From assembly GCF_003970865.1 (NCBI RefSeq), contig NZ_RXLZ01000013.1, positions 1 through 64,000 on the forward strand: a DNA stretch of 64,000 bases. The letters run 5' to 3'. Within the stretch, counting starts at the first letter, position 1, and every line of letters begins with the position of its first letter. The notes beneath the pieces are model-generated. The model was not told the origin of the DNA. It did not search any database and was given only the letters and a program-made list of their open reading frames with translations. The DNA is from Stenotrophomonas maltophilia (GTDB taxonomy: Bacteria; Pseudomonadota; Gammaproteobacteria; Xanthomonadales; Xanthomonadaceae). Positions 27,131-36,472 of this stretch are shown in pieces. Made by a program: the position numbers and the translations under genes.

Positions 27131-27904
27131 ATGTCTCAGAACCAAAATGAGTATCGCCTTCCCTTGGCAATCTGTTTCTTGCTGGTTAGTGGTTGCAGTC
27201 AGGCACAGAATTCGGAGAACCCGCCTGCCGTGAGGGCATTGGAGCAGCAAGGTCTCACCATCATGAAAGAGTTCGATGCAGGAGGGGGGATGCGCGCCTT
27301 TGCTGCGGCCGCAGGCGACGAGCCGATTGCGGCATACCTCATGAATGACGGGAATGTGATCGTCGGCACGCGTCTGGATGCAAATGGCAATAGGATCGAC
27401 AGTGCAAAACTACAGCAACTGGTGGCCAAACCGACAGCGGATCGCGTTTGGGCTGAATTGGAATCATCCACCTGGGTTCTAGACGGGAAGGCGAGTGCGC
27501 CGCGCGTCATTTACGCGTTTGCCGACGCCAACTGCCCCTACTGCCACCTCTTCTGGAAAGCTGCTCGCCCTTGGGTGGATGCCGGCAAGGTTCAACTGCG
27601 GCACGTGCTGGTTGGGGTCATCAGAGAGGACAGTCCGAACAAGGCCGCGGCGATTCTAGGTGCTCCCGATCGATCCGCAGCATTCCGGGAGAACGAAAAC
27701 AAGTTCGATCGCGGCGGGATCACGCCGGCCAAGAGCATTCCGGCCGATGTAAGGAAGGCCCTAGATGAGAACCAGATGCTGATGACTGCGCTGGGCTTCC
27801 GTGGAACCCCCGGCATCGTCGTTCGCGATGAGGATGGCGCGCTCAAGAAGTACAACGGAATGCCACGCCCAGAAAAATTGCCTGAAGTACTTGGTTCGCG
27901 TTAG
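27131..27904 (+). CDS. dsbG: DsbG/DsbC-type disulfide isomerase, probable lipoprotein
   Basis: The 257-residue protein has a lipobox-like LLVSGC (about residues 18-23), an N-terminal dimerisation domain and a thioredoxin-like domain with CPYC in ADANCPYCHLFWK (about residue 137) and cis-Pro at RGTPGIV. DsbG proteins protect single cysteines or isomerise disulfides in the periplasm and are recycled by DsbD. It lies 27 bp after the TlpA-like gene. Lipid anchoring is unusual for DsbG and should be tested. Confidence 0.88.
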   Translation: MSQNQNEYRLPLAICFLLVSGCSQAQNSENPPAVRALEQQGLTIMKEFDAGGGMRAFAAAAGDEPIAAYLMNDGNVIVGTRLDANGNRIDSAKLQQLVAKPTADRVWAELESSTWVLDGKASAPRVIYAFADANCPYCHLFWKAARPWVDAGKVQLRHVLVGVIREDSPNKAAAILGAPDRSAAFRENENKFDRGGITPAKSIPADVRKALDENQMLMTALGFRGTPGIVVRDEDGALKKYNGMPRPEKLPEVLGSR

Positions 27905-27982
27905 TTCATTGGCAAGGACGCAACAGAAGTCCGCTTCTGGCCAGAGGCGGACACTTCAGGGTTGCCTGCCGGATTCACTTTT

Positions 27983-28008
27983 GAGGGGCGAGGGAACGCT
28001 CGCTCCTC
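27983..28008 (+). terminator. Terminator-like hairpin after dsbG
   Basis: GAGGGGCGAG pairs with CTCGCTCCTC around a short loop, with one mismatch, 78 bp after the dsbG stop. It is GC-rich without a T-tract. It would close the dsb operon before the convergent H-NS-like gene. Confidence 0.4.
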
Positions 28009-28153
28009 GTAGAGCTGTCACATCTACTGCGAATAGCTCCAGTCTTTGATCATCAATTGTGCGCAGCATTCCGCGCGCAGCATTCATTTCGATCTCATGT
28101 CTAGTGGCTGGGAGCATTGGCTGCAGTGCCGCTGAGCAGCTGCCCGGTGCTGA

Positions 28154-28522
28154 CTACTTGATCAGAAGATCACTCAGTGATCTTCCATTCGCTACCAGCT
28201 CGGCTATCCATCGCGGTTGCCTCCCGCGACCGGACCACGTCTGGCCGCGCACGGCGGGATTACGATATTTGGGAGCGGTCTTGGGCACTGTCGATCTGGC
28301 GGGCCTCCGATTGGCTCGCTTCCTGGCGGCTTCGGAGGGCGCGATCACTGAAGTGCCGTAGAGCTCTTCTATCGTGTAGCCATGATCCTTGACGTACTTG
28401 TTGATCTTGGCTCGCATTGCAGTGGCCTTAGGGCGTGTCAACATTTTCAACTGCTGCTTCTCCGCTTGAGCAATCAGGGAGCGAAGTTCCTTGGCCGAAA
28501 GACCGCAAATATCGATGGTCAT
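28154..28522 (-). CDS. H-NS-family nucleoid-associated protein
   Basis: The 122-residue protein has an N-terminal oligomerisation helix (LSAKELRSLIAQAEKQQ), a linker, and the C-terminal DNA-binding signature YRNPAVRGQTWSGRGRQPRW, the hallmark of the H-NS family. ATG 28522 has GGGAGGA about 8 nt upstream. Such proteins silence AT-richer acquired DNA. A copy embedded among mobile genes often serves to silence the island itself. Codon 97 region reads TWSGRG rather than the common TWTGRG. Confidence 0.92.
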   Translation of the reverse strand: MTIDICGLSAKELRSLIAQAEKQQLKMLTRPKATAMRAKINKYVKDHGYTIEELYGTSVIAPSEAARKRANRRPARSTVPKTAPKYRNPAVRGQTWSGRGRQPRWIAELVANGRSLSDLLIK

Positions 28523-28817
28523 GTATTCCTCCCAACGTTGAGTTCCAAGCCTATTCTCAAATGACACTGTGTGTCACCCCGACGGTACTGTGAATTGCCT
28601 ATTCACAGGATAAGCTGCTCCCATGGTGTGTATTAGCTGCTCGTGCTGCACATGCTCTTCACTTGGCATATGGGCATGTCGATTGAAGAGGACGTGGTCA
28701 GTGCTTGCTTCGCCTATCGCCAGGAGCGCTTTGAGATCGCCTGTTTGAGGCATTAGGTGAATCGACGTTAGAATCAAGAGCTTTCCGTGGCAAATCAGGG
28801 AGGCAAGGCGCACAACC
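28523..28817. other. 295-bp gap between H-NS-like gene and porin
   Basis: A 59-codon frame on the minus strand (28574-28753) is open, but has no Shine-Dalgarno and no recognised domain. The region probably holds the divergent promoters for the H-NS-like and porin genes. Confidence 0.4.
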
Positions 28818-29915
28818 GTGAGATCAATTCCCTTCATTATCGCTGCCACGCTGGCGGGAACTACGCTGGCTGCAGATGCTTCTGAGGATGGCCTCCATAC
28901 AGATCCATACTTTGATCCAGGAGGCGCCGTCAGGTTCAACTATGGCTGGCTCGACTACGGGCCGACCAGCCGCTTGCAGCTCGAATTGTTGCGCGCAGAC
29001 CTCGACGCTGGAGCCGGGCCGTTCTCATTCTCCGCCCAGTACCGTTGGTACGATGGCTTCGACGCCGTGCATCACGTCTACGTAGGCTGGCAGTTCTCCG
29101 ACGCCACCCAGCTGAAGGCAGGTATCCAGCAGGTTCCCTTCGGGCTGCTTCCCACCGTTTCGCAGAGCTTCTGGTTTGGCTCCGGCTACTACTTGGGCAT
29201 TGAGGATGATTACGATCCGGGCCTTGTAGTGATTCACCGTAGCGGCAGCACGACCTGGCATCTCGGCTGGTTCTCCGGAGACGAATACGGGTCGGGGGCT
29301 CGCTACGATCGCTACTCCTTTGATGTAGCGCAGACCGAAGCGTTGCCGTATCGCGAGCGACAACGGATGCATGCACGCTTGGAGAACGCACGCGGCTGGG
29401 CCGGCGGCGAACTATTGCTGGGCGTATCGGCGTTTGCTGGCAAGGTTCAGAACACTCAGACACGACGCCACCACGGTCATCAGGGCGCGGCCCTTCATGC
29501 ACAGTGGAAGCGCGATGGTTGGACCGCGCAGTTGCAGTGGGCGCGGTACCGGTATGACGTGCCCGGCGATCGCATCGCGATGTCGGCGTTCCAATCCCCC
29601 TTCGAAATTGCCGCACAGGCGGATGTGCCAAGCGTCAACGCGGCCTATTCGTTCGGCCAGAAGGGCTGGCTGGATGATGTCACCTGCTACAACAACCTCA
29701 GCATGACCCGCCCGGTCGGGCACCGTGCGGGCCTTCGTGACTCGTGGCAGAACGTGACCGGCTGCAGCCTGCAGAAGGGAATCATGCTCACCTATGTCGA
29801 CTGGATCGCTGGCCGCAACATGTGGTTTGCCGGTGGTGATGGTATCGGCATCGACGAAACAGGCCCTTCCCGCTGGCATTCACGGCTGAATTTAAACATC
29901 GGCTTCTACTTCTGA
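28818..29915 (+). CDS. Outer-membrane porin-like protein
   Basis: The 365-residue protein starts at a GTG with a signal peptide (IPFIIAATLAGTTLAADA, cleavage about residue 20). It consists of alternating aromatic beta strands and ends NLNIGFYF with the C-terminal Phe needed for BAM insertion. A strand pattern like LQLELLRADLDAG and AQYRWYDGFDAVHHVYVGW suits an OprP/OprO-like or DUF-type porin. It lies 51 bp upstream of the BCCT transporter and may supply its substrate. A disulfide between two late Cys (TCYNN, GCSLQ) is possible. Confidence 0.72.
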   Translation: MRSIPFIIAATLAGTTLAADASEDGLHTDPYFDPGGAVRFNYGWLDYGPTSRLQLELLRADLDAGAGPFSFSAQYRWYDGFDAVHHVYVGWQFSDATQLKAGIQQVPFGLLPTVSQSFWFGSGYYLGIEDDYDPGLVVIHRSGSTTWHLGWFSGDEYGSGARYDRYSFDVAQTEALPYRERQRMHARLENARGWAGGELLLGVSAFAGKVQNTQTRRHHGHQGAALHAQWKRDGWTAQLQWARYRYDVPGDRIAMSAFQSPFEIAAQADVPSVNAAYSFGQKGWLDDVTCYNNLSMTRPVGHRAGLRDSWQNVTGCSLQKGIMLTYVDWIAGRNMWFAGGDGIGIDETGPSRWHSRLNLNIGFYF

Positions 29916-29966
29916 TCGGCCTCACGCAAGCCATAGGCATTTTCACCCAACAACACGGAGGTATCC

Positions 29967-31945
29967 ATGCAGAGCACGGCTCCGCAACATCCCCCCGTTC
30001 GCCAGCGGATCCTTCCGCAGGTGTTCATTCCCACGGCAGCCATCGTCATCGCACTGCTGGCGCTTGCTGCCATCGCGCCCGATACGGCCACGCGGTGGTT
30101 CACCGCGGCCAAGTCATGGGCTGCCAATGATGCAGGCTGGTTCACCATTCTCGCAGTGGCCGGCTTCCTGGTCTTCGTCGTCGGCATCGCCATAAGCAGT
30201 TACGGCCGCATCAAGCTCGGCCCTGACCACAGTACGCCGGACTACAGCTACGGCTCCTGGTTTGCCATGTTGTTCGCTGCCGGCATGGGCATCGGTCTGA
30301 TGTTCTTCGGCGTTGCCGAGCCCATCATGCACTACGCCACGCCACCGGTCGGTTCTCCAGAGTCGGCCGCCGCTGCCCGTCAGGCCATGCGCATCACCTT
30401 CTTCCACTGGGGCATCCACGCATGGGCGATCTATGCGGTGGTGGCCCTGTCGCTGGCGTACTTTGCCTACCGGCACAATCTCCCGCTGCGTGTCCGGTCC
30501 GCGCTGTATCCGCTCATCGGCGATCGTATCCACGGCCCGCTGGGACATACGTAGACACGTTTGCTGCCCTGGGCACCATCTTTGGCTTGGCAACGTCGCT
30601 GGGCCTGGGTGTCATGCAGATCAATGCCGGCCTGAACTACCTGTTCGGCCTGGATGTCAGTACGCTGGTTCAGGTTGGCCTGATCACCGTCATCACCCTA
30701 GTGGCCACCGGCTCGGTCGTGGCCGGCCTGGACAGCGGCGTTCGAAGGTTGTCCGAGCTGAACATGATCTTGGCAGCGGCGCTGCTGGCGTTCGTGCTGG
30801 TCTGTGGACCGACCGTGCACCTGATGCAGGCACTGGTGCAGAACACCGGCATGTACGTTTCCCAGCTGTTCTCGATGACCTTCAACCTCTATGCCTACGA
30901 ACCCACCGGCTGGCTGGGTGGCTGGACGCTGTTCTACTGGGGCTGGTGGATTGCCTGGTCGCCCTTCGTCGGCATGTTCATCGCGCGCATCTCACGTGGA
31001 CGCACCGTTCGTGAATTCGTGGTGGGGGTGCTGCTCGTGCCGCTCGGCTTCACGTTCCTGTGGATGACCATCTACGGCAACACCGCGCTGCACATGGTCA
31101 GGGTGGAGGGTATCCAGCAACTGGTGCAGACGGTCTCGACGGACAGCTCCATGGCGCTGTTTGAGTTCCTCGAGCATCTTCCCCTCACCATGCTCACGTC
31201 TTCGCTGGCGGTCATCCTGGTGGCCCTGTTCTTCGTGACGTCGGCAGACTCCGGCGCCCTGGTGATCGATATGCTCACGTCCAAGGGCGAGGAAGAGTCG
31301 CCGGTCTGGCAGCGGATCTTCTGGGCGCTCCTGGTCGGCGGCCTGGCCATCGCTTTGCTGGTCGCTGGCGGGCTGGAATCCCTGCAGGCGGCAACCATCG
31401 CCAGCGCATTGCCGTTTACGATCGTCATGATCCTGATGTGCTGGGGACTGCTGAAGGCCATGCACCTGGATGCCACCAAGCGCTCGATCCTGCGCGAGGC
31501 ACGGATCCTGCCCGGCACCAGTGAGGATTGGCGAGCACGCTTGCGCCTGCTGGCACACAACCCGCTGAAGATCGAAGTGACTGGATTCATCGACCAGCGC
31601 GTCATTCCTGCGCTGGAAGAGGTTGCGGCTGAGCTGCGCAAGCAGGATCTGCCAGTGCAGGTCTCCAAGGGGGAGGACGGTCGTGCGTGGCTGCAGGTTG
31701 GCCATGGCGAGGAGATGGACTTCTTCTACTCAGTACGGCCGCAGCCCTATGAGCCGCCGACGTTCGCCCTGCAGGATCCCCGTCGGCCGGTCAGCGAGGG
31801 CACCCGTCATTACCGTGCGGAGGTCTACCTGCGGGAGGGCGGGCAGGACTACGACATCATGGGGTGGACGAAGGTTCAACTCATCCACGATGTGCTCGAT
31901 CAGTACGAGCGCCACCGTCAGTTCCTGGACAAAGTGCGCTCGTAG
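29967..31945 (+). pseudogene. BCCT (choline/betaine, BetT-like) transporter broken by a one-base frameshift
   Basis: Codons 29967-30551 encode the first four or so helices (SYGSWFAMLFAAGMGIGLMF, then FFHWGIHAWAIYAVVALSLA) and stop at TAG 30552. The continuation lies in the +1 frame from about 30553 (VDTFAALGTIFGLATSLGLG) to 31945. It includes the BCCT signature helix FYWGWWIAWSPFVGMFIARI and a long cytoplasmic C-terminal tail of BetT type. A single missing G near 30551 explains the shift; restoring it gives about 660 residues. The start has CGGAGGT upstream. The rest is well conserved, so the lesion is recent or a sequencing error. Confidence 0.88.
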
Positions 31946-31957
31946 AATCCGCACAAC

Positions 31958-31982
31958 AGATGCCGCCCAAATGGCGGCATCT
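31958..31982 (+). terminator. Hairpin terminator after the BCCT gene
   Basis: AGATGCCGCC and GGCGGCATCT form a perfect 10-bp stem with a 5-nt loop, 13 bp after the stop codon. No T-run follows. The strength and place suggest it ends BCCT transcription. Confidence 0.6.
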
Positions 31983-32067
31983 ACCTTGGGCCGGGCAAGC
32001 CCCTGCGTTGACGTGGCCTCGGCGCCCGACCGTGCTATTGATGGTCGAACGGCCCAGGAAACAGCCC

Positions 32068-33339
32068 ATGCTCACCAGATTGAGGCTTGCAGCCAGCAAA
32101 GTTACCAAGCGGATGTGGTTCCGCTCGACCCTGTATGGCGCCCTGGGCATCATCACGGCCCTGGCCGGTGCGTTCCTTAAGTTCCTCATTCCCACCGGCC
32201 TGGCTGCAAGGATAGGCGCTGACTCCGTCGGCAACATCCTTGGTATCCTTGCCGCGTCGATGCTGACGGTCACCACCTTCTCGCTGTCCACCATGGTCTC
32301 GGCATACGGGTCCGCGTCCAGCAGCGCCACCCCGCGTGCGGCCCGGCTACTGATCGAAGACACCCGGGCGCAGGGTGCGCTGGCTACCTTCATTGGTGCC
32401 TTCCTGTTCTCGATCGTAGGCCTCATCGCACTCAGCACGGGAATTTACGGGGACAGCGGCCGGCTTGTATTGTTCGGCGCAACCATCGCGGTCATCATCG
32501 TCATCACTGTGACGTTGCTTAGGGCCATTGAGCAGCTCTCGCGCTTTGGCCGCGTTGGCGAAACCATCGATCTTGTGGAGCGCGCGACCAAAGCGGCAAT
32601 GAAGCGTCGGACCAGGGAGCCGCGGCTCGGTGGAGTCAGTGCGGTTCCGGTAGGGGAAGGGGCGGTGCATCTGGTCGGAGATCAGGTTGCTTACGTTGAA
32701 CATGTGGACGTCGGGCGGATCAACGCCATTGCGCAGGAACATGATCTACGCGTTCATCTGCTCTGCCAGCCGGGTACGTTCGCAACCCCAGCCCGTCCCT
32801 TGATAGCCGTCGAGGGAAATCCACTTCCGGAAGTGCAGAGTGAAGTTATCTCAGCCATTTCCTTTAGTGACGCGCGCTCCATTGAGAATGACCCACGGTT
32901 CGGGCTGGTCGTGCTTGCGGAAATTGCCCAGCGCGCAATGTCACCTGCGGTGAACGACCCCGGCACCTGTATCGATGTCATCGGAACCTGTGTCAGGCTG
33001 CTGTGTGCATGGTCCAGCCATGCAGGGGACTCTGCTTCAGTTGAGGTGCTGTATCCGCGCGTGCACGTGCAGTGTCTCGACGTCCGCGACATGTTCGAGG
33101 ACGCGTTCACGCCGATTGCCAGGGATGCAGCCGCGTCCTTGGAAGTCAACATCCGGCTGCAGAAGGCCTTCGCAGCGTTGGCGGGGTCCTCGAATGAAGC
33201 GACAAGAGTCGCGTCACAGGCGCATGCCCGCATCGCGTTGAAGCGTAGCCTGTTGGCCATGGATTTCGAAGCTGATCGCAAAGCGCTTCGAGCCAGCGCA
33301 TCTGATTTGAGTCTGCAAGATGTGGACCAACGTTTGTAG
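32068..33339 (+). CDS. DUF2254-like membrane protein
   Basis: From ATG 32068 (AGGA about 10 nt upstream) the protein has 423 residues. Four membrane helices occupy about 20-165 (YGALGIITALAGAFLKFLI; NILGILAASMLTVTTFSLST; GALATFIGAFLFSIVGLIAL; LFGATIAVIIVITVTLL). A large soluble domain follows with AISFSDARSIENDPRFGLVV and IAQRAMSPAVNDPGTCIDVI, segments typical of DUF2254. Function in the family is unknown. The frame extends upstream to 31864 through the terminator hairpin, so the later start is preferred. Confidence 0.8.
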   Translation: MLTRLRLAASKVTKRMWFRSTLYGALGIITALAGAFLKFLIPTGLAARIGADSVGNILGILAASMLTVTTFSLSTMVSAYGSASSSATPRAARLLIEDTRAQGALATFIGAFLFSIVGLIALSTGIYGDSGRLVLFGATIAVIIVITVTLLRAIEQLSRFGRVGETIDLVERATKAAMKRRTREPRLGGVSAVPVGEGAVHLVGDQVAYVEHVDVGRINAIAQEHDLRVHLLCQPGTFATPARPLIAVEGNPLPEVQSEVISAISFSDARSIENDPRFGLVVLAEIAQRAMSPAVNDPGTCIDVIGTCVRLLCAWSSHAGDSASVEVLYPRVHVQCLDVRDMFEDAFTPIARDAAASLEVNIRLQKAFAALAGSSNEATRVASQAHARIALKRSLLAMDFEADRKALRASASDLSLQDVDQRL

Positions 33340-33412
33340 TGTCTTTTGATCATTGCCTTTGAAGCGCTGCGCTGACTATCAGTGCTCGGCAGCGGGTCTG
33401 GCACACATCCGG

Positions 33413-34189
33413 TCAGCTCACCTTCCACAGCATGTATGCGGCAGTAATGAAGATCAGTACTGCAAATACCGTGTTCAGAGCTCCACGATAGCTGGCCAGC
33501 TTCGTCGAAGTTGCTGCTCCTGCAGTACCGCCAGCCATGCCGGCAACGACGAACACTGCCGCGAGCGTCCAGTTGACCAGACCTGCTTGCGCGTAGTTCA
33601 GTGCGGTGGTCATGCCGAATGCGGCAACGGCGACGAGCGAGCTTCCGACTGCGGCGATCATCGGCATCCCCGTCGCGGCCACCAGTGCGGGCACGATGAG
33701 GAACCCTCCGCCAATACCAAAAAAGCCGGAAAGCCCGCCGGCGGTGGCGCCCAGCCCAATCAGTGCGGGCGCGTTGCGTCTACCAAGCCGAGCGTCCGCG
33801 AAGCCAAGCGTGTTGCGCCTGCGAAGCATGGCGACGCCGACAACGACCATGACCACAGCAAACAGCGCCAATAGCCTCCTGCCGTCGAACGCCTTGCCCA
33901 AGCTGGAACCCAGGTATGCGCCCGCGCCCCCCGCCAGGGCGAAGACCAAGGCACAAGGCCAGCGAACGTTACCTCTACGGGCATGCATCACCAGATTCGA
34001 CACCGCATTGACCGCCACTGCTAGGGCGCTGGTGCCGATAGCCACATGCGGATCTTCCACTCCGACCACGTAAAGCATCAGTGGTACCGCCAAGATGGAT
34101 CCGCCTGCACCGACCACCCCCAGGACGAAGCCGACCAGGACGCCAGACAAGCCGCCCAGCACCAACTGCAGCGGAGACAGCGCTTCCAT
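33413..34189 (-). CDS. TauE/SafE (TSUP) family sulfite exporter-like protein
   Basis: The 258-residue protein has about eight helices and the paired TSUP motifs VLGVVGAGGSILAVPLM (N half) and GFFGIGGGFLIVPALV (C half). It is the last gene of the BigR-controlled sulfide operon, 3 nt after the DUF442-like gene. In such operons it probably exports sulfite or thiosulfate made by the dioxygenase and sulfurtransferase. The ATG at 34189 gives MEALSPLQLVLGGLSG with a full first helix. Confidence 0.88.
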   Translation of the reverse strand: MEALSPLQLVLGGLSGVLVGFVLGVVGAGGSILAVPLMLYVVGVEDPHVAIGTSALAVAVNAVSNLVMHARRGNVRWPCALVFALAGGAGAYLGSSLGKAFDGRRLLALFAVVMVVVGVAMLRRRNTLGFADARLGRRNAPALIGLGATAGGLSGFFGIGGGFLIVPALVAATGMPMIAAVGSSLVAVAAFGMTTALNYAQAGLVNWTLAAVFVVAGMAGGTAGAATSTKLASYRGALNTVFAVLIFITAAYMLWKVS

Positions 34190-34192
34190 ATA

Positions 34193-34630
34193 TCAGTCGC
34201 TGGATGCCGGACCTTGCTGCAGCCGTGTTGCGATGGAAGAAAGGTCATAGCCTGCATCCGAAGCAACAGACAGGACGTGGGCAAACGCCGCGCCATTGTG
34301 AACGACTTCCGACAGCGCCCAAAGCATCGCAACACGGGTGCCGGTTCTGCAGTACGCGGCAACAGGGCGTGGCAGCGCTTCCATCAACTTTGCAAAGGTG
34401 TGCACCTGATCATCGGAGATGACCCCAGACACCACAGGTAGATAGGCAAACTGCATGCCCGCCTGGTGGCAGGCATCGTGCAGCGCGTGGTGACTGGGCT
34501 GCTCCGGCTGTTCATTGTCGGGGCGGTTGCAGATTACACTCGCAACACCCTGCTCCTTCAGGCTTTCAATGTCCTTTGGCAGGAGCTGTCCGGACACCTT
34601 GAGGCTGGCGGAGAGTGGCTTGAGATTCAT
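34193..34630 (-). CDS. TIGR01244/DUF442 rhodanese-like (Blh-type) phosphatase-fold protein
   Basis: The 145-residue protein has the Cys-containing active loop AYCRTGTRVAMLW, like tyrosine-phosphatase and rhodanese folds (C-x5-R). In Xylella and Agrobacterium this domain is fused to the beta-lactamase-like domain in Blh; here it is a separate gene. It likely moves sulfane sulfur in sulfide detoxification. ATG 34630 overlaps the upstream stop (ATGA), which fixes the start; the 49-codon longer frame is rejected. Confidence 0.85.
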   Translation of the reverse strand: MNLKPLSASLKVSGQLLPKDIESLKEQGVASVICNRPDNEQPEQPSHHALHDACHQAGMQFAYLPVVSGVISDDQVHTFAKLMEALPRPVAAYCRTGTRVAMLWALSEVVHNGAAFAHVLSVASDAGYDLSSIATRLQQGPASSD

Positions 34631-35058
34631 GGTTTTCCCGTAGTTGCAGCAGGGCGGTGAATGAGGCCATGCAGGAGTACGCCAGCGATCATTGCCGTGG
34701 CGAAGATGATCGCGAAGGGCTGGCCGGTTCCCAGCAAAGCGATCGCTGGGCCGGGACACACTCCGGCCAGTCCCCAACCCAGGCCGAATATCGCCGCACC
34801 GATGACCAGACGCCGATCAATGATCCGATGGGTGGGAATGTGCAGCGATGCGGCAAGCAGCGGCGTTCTGCGGGCGCGCATCCATAGGTAAGCTGCGGCG
34901 GAAGGGATCAGTGCACCCACCATGACCAGTGCCAGAGAAGGATCCCAAGCGCCGCTCACATTGAGGAAAGCAAGCACGCGAGCTGGGTTGGCCATATCCG
35001 AAACGATCAGCCCGAGCCCAAACAGTGCGCCGCATGGGAACGCGGCCAGGCGAATCAT
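34627..35058 (-). CDS. YeeE/YedE-type thiosulfate/sulfur transporter subunit 2
   Basis: The 143-residue protein has about four helices, with GALFGLGLIVSDMANPARVL and GLGWGLAGVCPGPAIALLG, the typical Cys-containing G-rich loops of the DUF395/DUF6691 halves of YeeE. Start and stop both overlap neighbours by ATGA (35056-35058 and 34627-34630). Two half-size YeeE-type proteins next to each other probably build one pore for thiosulfate or related sulfur species. Confidence 0.87.
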   Translation of the reverse strand: MIRLAAFPCGALFGLGLIVSDMANPARVLAFLNVSGAWDPSLALVMVGALIPSAAAYLWMRARRTPLLAASLHIPTHRIIDRRLVIGAAIFGLGWGLAGVCPGPAIALLGTGQPFAIIFATAMIAGVLLHGLIHRPAATTGKP

Positions 35059-35495
35059 GCCGTGCCCCCGGTCGCAATCCGCACCAGTGTTGCCGTGGCT
35101 ATGCCCATGAGCATGAACACGCAGGTAGCCACCACCGACCGGGGCGATGCCCGGCCCAAGCCGCAGACACCGTGCCCGCTGGTACACCCGGCGCCAAGGC
35201 GCGTTCCGTAACCCACCAGCAGTCCAGCGACCACCAGCACCACTGTTCCATTTGCGGAGAGCACCGGCAGTGGTATGGGCCTGACCGCCAAGGCGAAGCC
35301 CGACGCCAGGGCAAGTCCTGCCAGGAACAGGGCGGCAGTCCCGCGTCCGCCGTCACCCGGCATGCCCAGTGTCTTGGCAAGCAGGCCCGAGACGCCGGCA
35401 ACCCGGCCGAGGAGGACCAGATAGGCGCCGGCTGCTGTACCGATCAGGGCGCCACCAATGAGCGGCCAATACCAAGCCAAATGAGAGAGCGTCAT
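35055..35495 (-). CDS. YeeE/YedE-type thiosulfate/sulfur transporter subunit 1
   Basis: The 146-residue protein begins MTLSHLAWYWPLIGGALIG and has the loop GTRLGAGCTSGHGVCGLGRA, with the conserved GC(T/P)SGHG motif of YeeE halves. ATG 35495 overlaps the dioxygenase stop (ATGA), so the longer frame to 35564 is rejected. It pairs with the following subunit. Confidence 0.88.
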   Translation of the reverse strand: MTLSHLAWYWPLIGGALIGTAAGAYLVLLGRVAGVSGLLAKTLGMPGDGGRGTAALFLAGLALASGFALAVRPIPLPVLSANGTVVLVVAGLLVGYGTRLGAGCTSGHGVCGLGRASPRSVVATCVFMLMGIATATLVRIATGGTA

Positions 35496-36472
35496 AGCAG
35501 GTCCATCGGCAGCTTGAGGTAGCGCACGCCGTTCTCCTCGGGTTCGGGCAGATGGCCTGCGCACATGTTGACCTGCACGGAAGGCAGGATCAGTCGCGGC
35601 ATCGGGAGCGTGACATCACGCGCTTCCCGCATTTCCACGAACATGGCTTCGGTCACACCCTCGTGCACATGAAGGTTGGTTGTCTTCTCAGCACCGATGG
35701 TTGTTTCCCATGCGAAATAGTCTCGGCCGGTGGCTTTGTAGTCGTGGCACAGGAATACGCGGGCAGCGTCGGGCAGGGACAGCAGGCGCTGGATCGAGCG
35801 ATACAACTGGCGGGCCGAGCCGCCTGGAAAATCGCAGCGGGCGGTACCGTAGTCCGGCATGAACAGCGTGTCTCCAGGAAACACGGCGTCGCCGATCACG
35901 TACGCCAGACATGCAGGGGTGTGGCCCGGCACGTGCAGCGACATCGCCTGGAGGTTGCCGATACGGAAGGAGGCACCATCGGCGAACAGGCGACCGAACT
36001 GGCTGCCATCCCGCTTGAATGCAGTACCGGCATTGAAGACCTTGCCGAAGGTTTCCTGGACGGTGGTGATTCGCTCGCCGATGGCCAGCGTACCTCCCAA
36101 CTGGCCCTGCAGCCATGGCGCCGCGGAGAGGTGGTCGGCATGCGCATGGGTTTCCAGCAGCCATTGCACCTGCAGGCGCTCGGCCCGCACGTAGTCCACC
36201 ACCGCCGCCGCGGAGGCGGTGGAGGTGCGGCCTGCGGCCATGTCGAAGTCAAGGACGCTGTCGACGATGGCGCACGCTGACGAAGATGGATCGCGTACAA
36301 CGTGACTGGCAGTGAAAGTGGCAGGATCGAAGAAGGTCTTTACATGAGGCGAGGGGAGCAGGCCGGCACGCGCATCGTTGACGAGGCGGACAGCCTGCTC
36401 CAAGGGGGAGTCTACGACTGAGGATGAGTTCAAGGCTGGCTCCCGATAAATTGGCTGATTTAACGTATACAT
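35492..36472 (-). CDS. Metallo-beta-lactamase-fold persulfide dioxygenase (Blh/ETHE1-like)
   Basis: From ATG 36472 (MYTLNQPIYREP) the protein has 326 residues. The metal motif is LLETHAHADHLSAAPWL (HxHxDH), with further ligands in HVPGHTPACLAYV and the Asp in FPGDTLFMPDYG. The C-terminal HDY (FLCHDYKATGR) completes the iron site of ETHE1-type dioxygenases, which convert glutathione persulfide to sulfite. It is the first gene of an operon divergent from bigR. Unlike Blh of Xylella it lacks the fused DUF442 domain, which is encoded separately three genes later. Confidence 0.9.
   Translation of the reverse strand: MYTLNQPIYREPALNSSSVVDSPLEQAVRLVNDARAGLLPSPHVKTFFDPATFTASHVVRDPSSSACAIVDSVLDFDMAAGRTSTASAAAVVDYVRAERLQVQWLLETHAHADHLSAAPWLQGQLGGTLAIGERITTVQETFGKVFNAGTAFKRDGSQFGRLFADGASFRIGNLQAMSLHVPGHTPACLAYVIGDAVFPGDTLFMPDYGTARCDFPGGSARQLYRSIQRLLSLPDAARVFLCHDYKATGRDYFAWETTIGAEKTTNLHVHEGVTEAMFVEMREARDVTLPMPRLILPSVQVNMCAGHLPEPEENGVRYLKLPMDLL

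Noticed and set aside
28059-28361. Plus-strand frame with a lipoprotein-like start (VAGSIGC)
   Set aside because: It runs antisense through the H-NS-like gene and loses all order after residue 40.
28574-28753. 59-codon minus-strand frame starting MPQTGDLKAL
   Set aside because: No Shine-Dalgarno, no domain, and it occupies the likely promoter region of two divergent genes.
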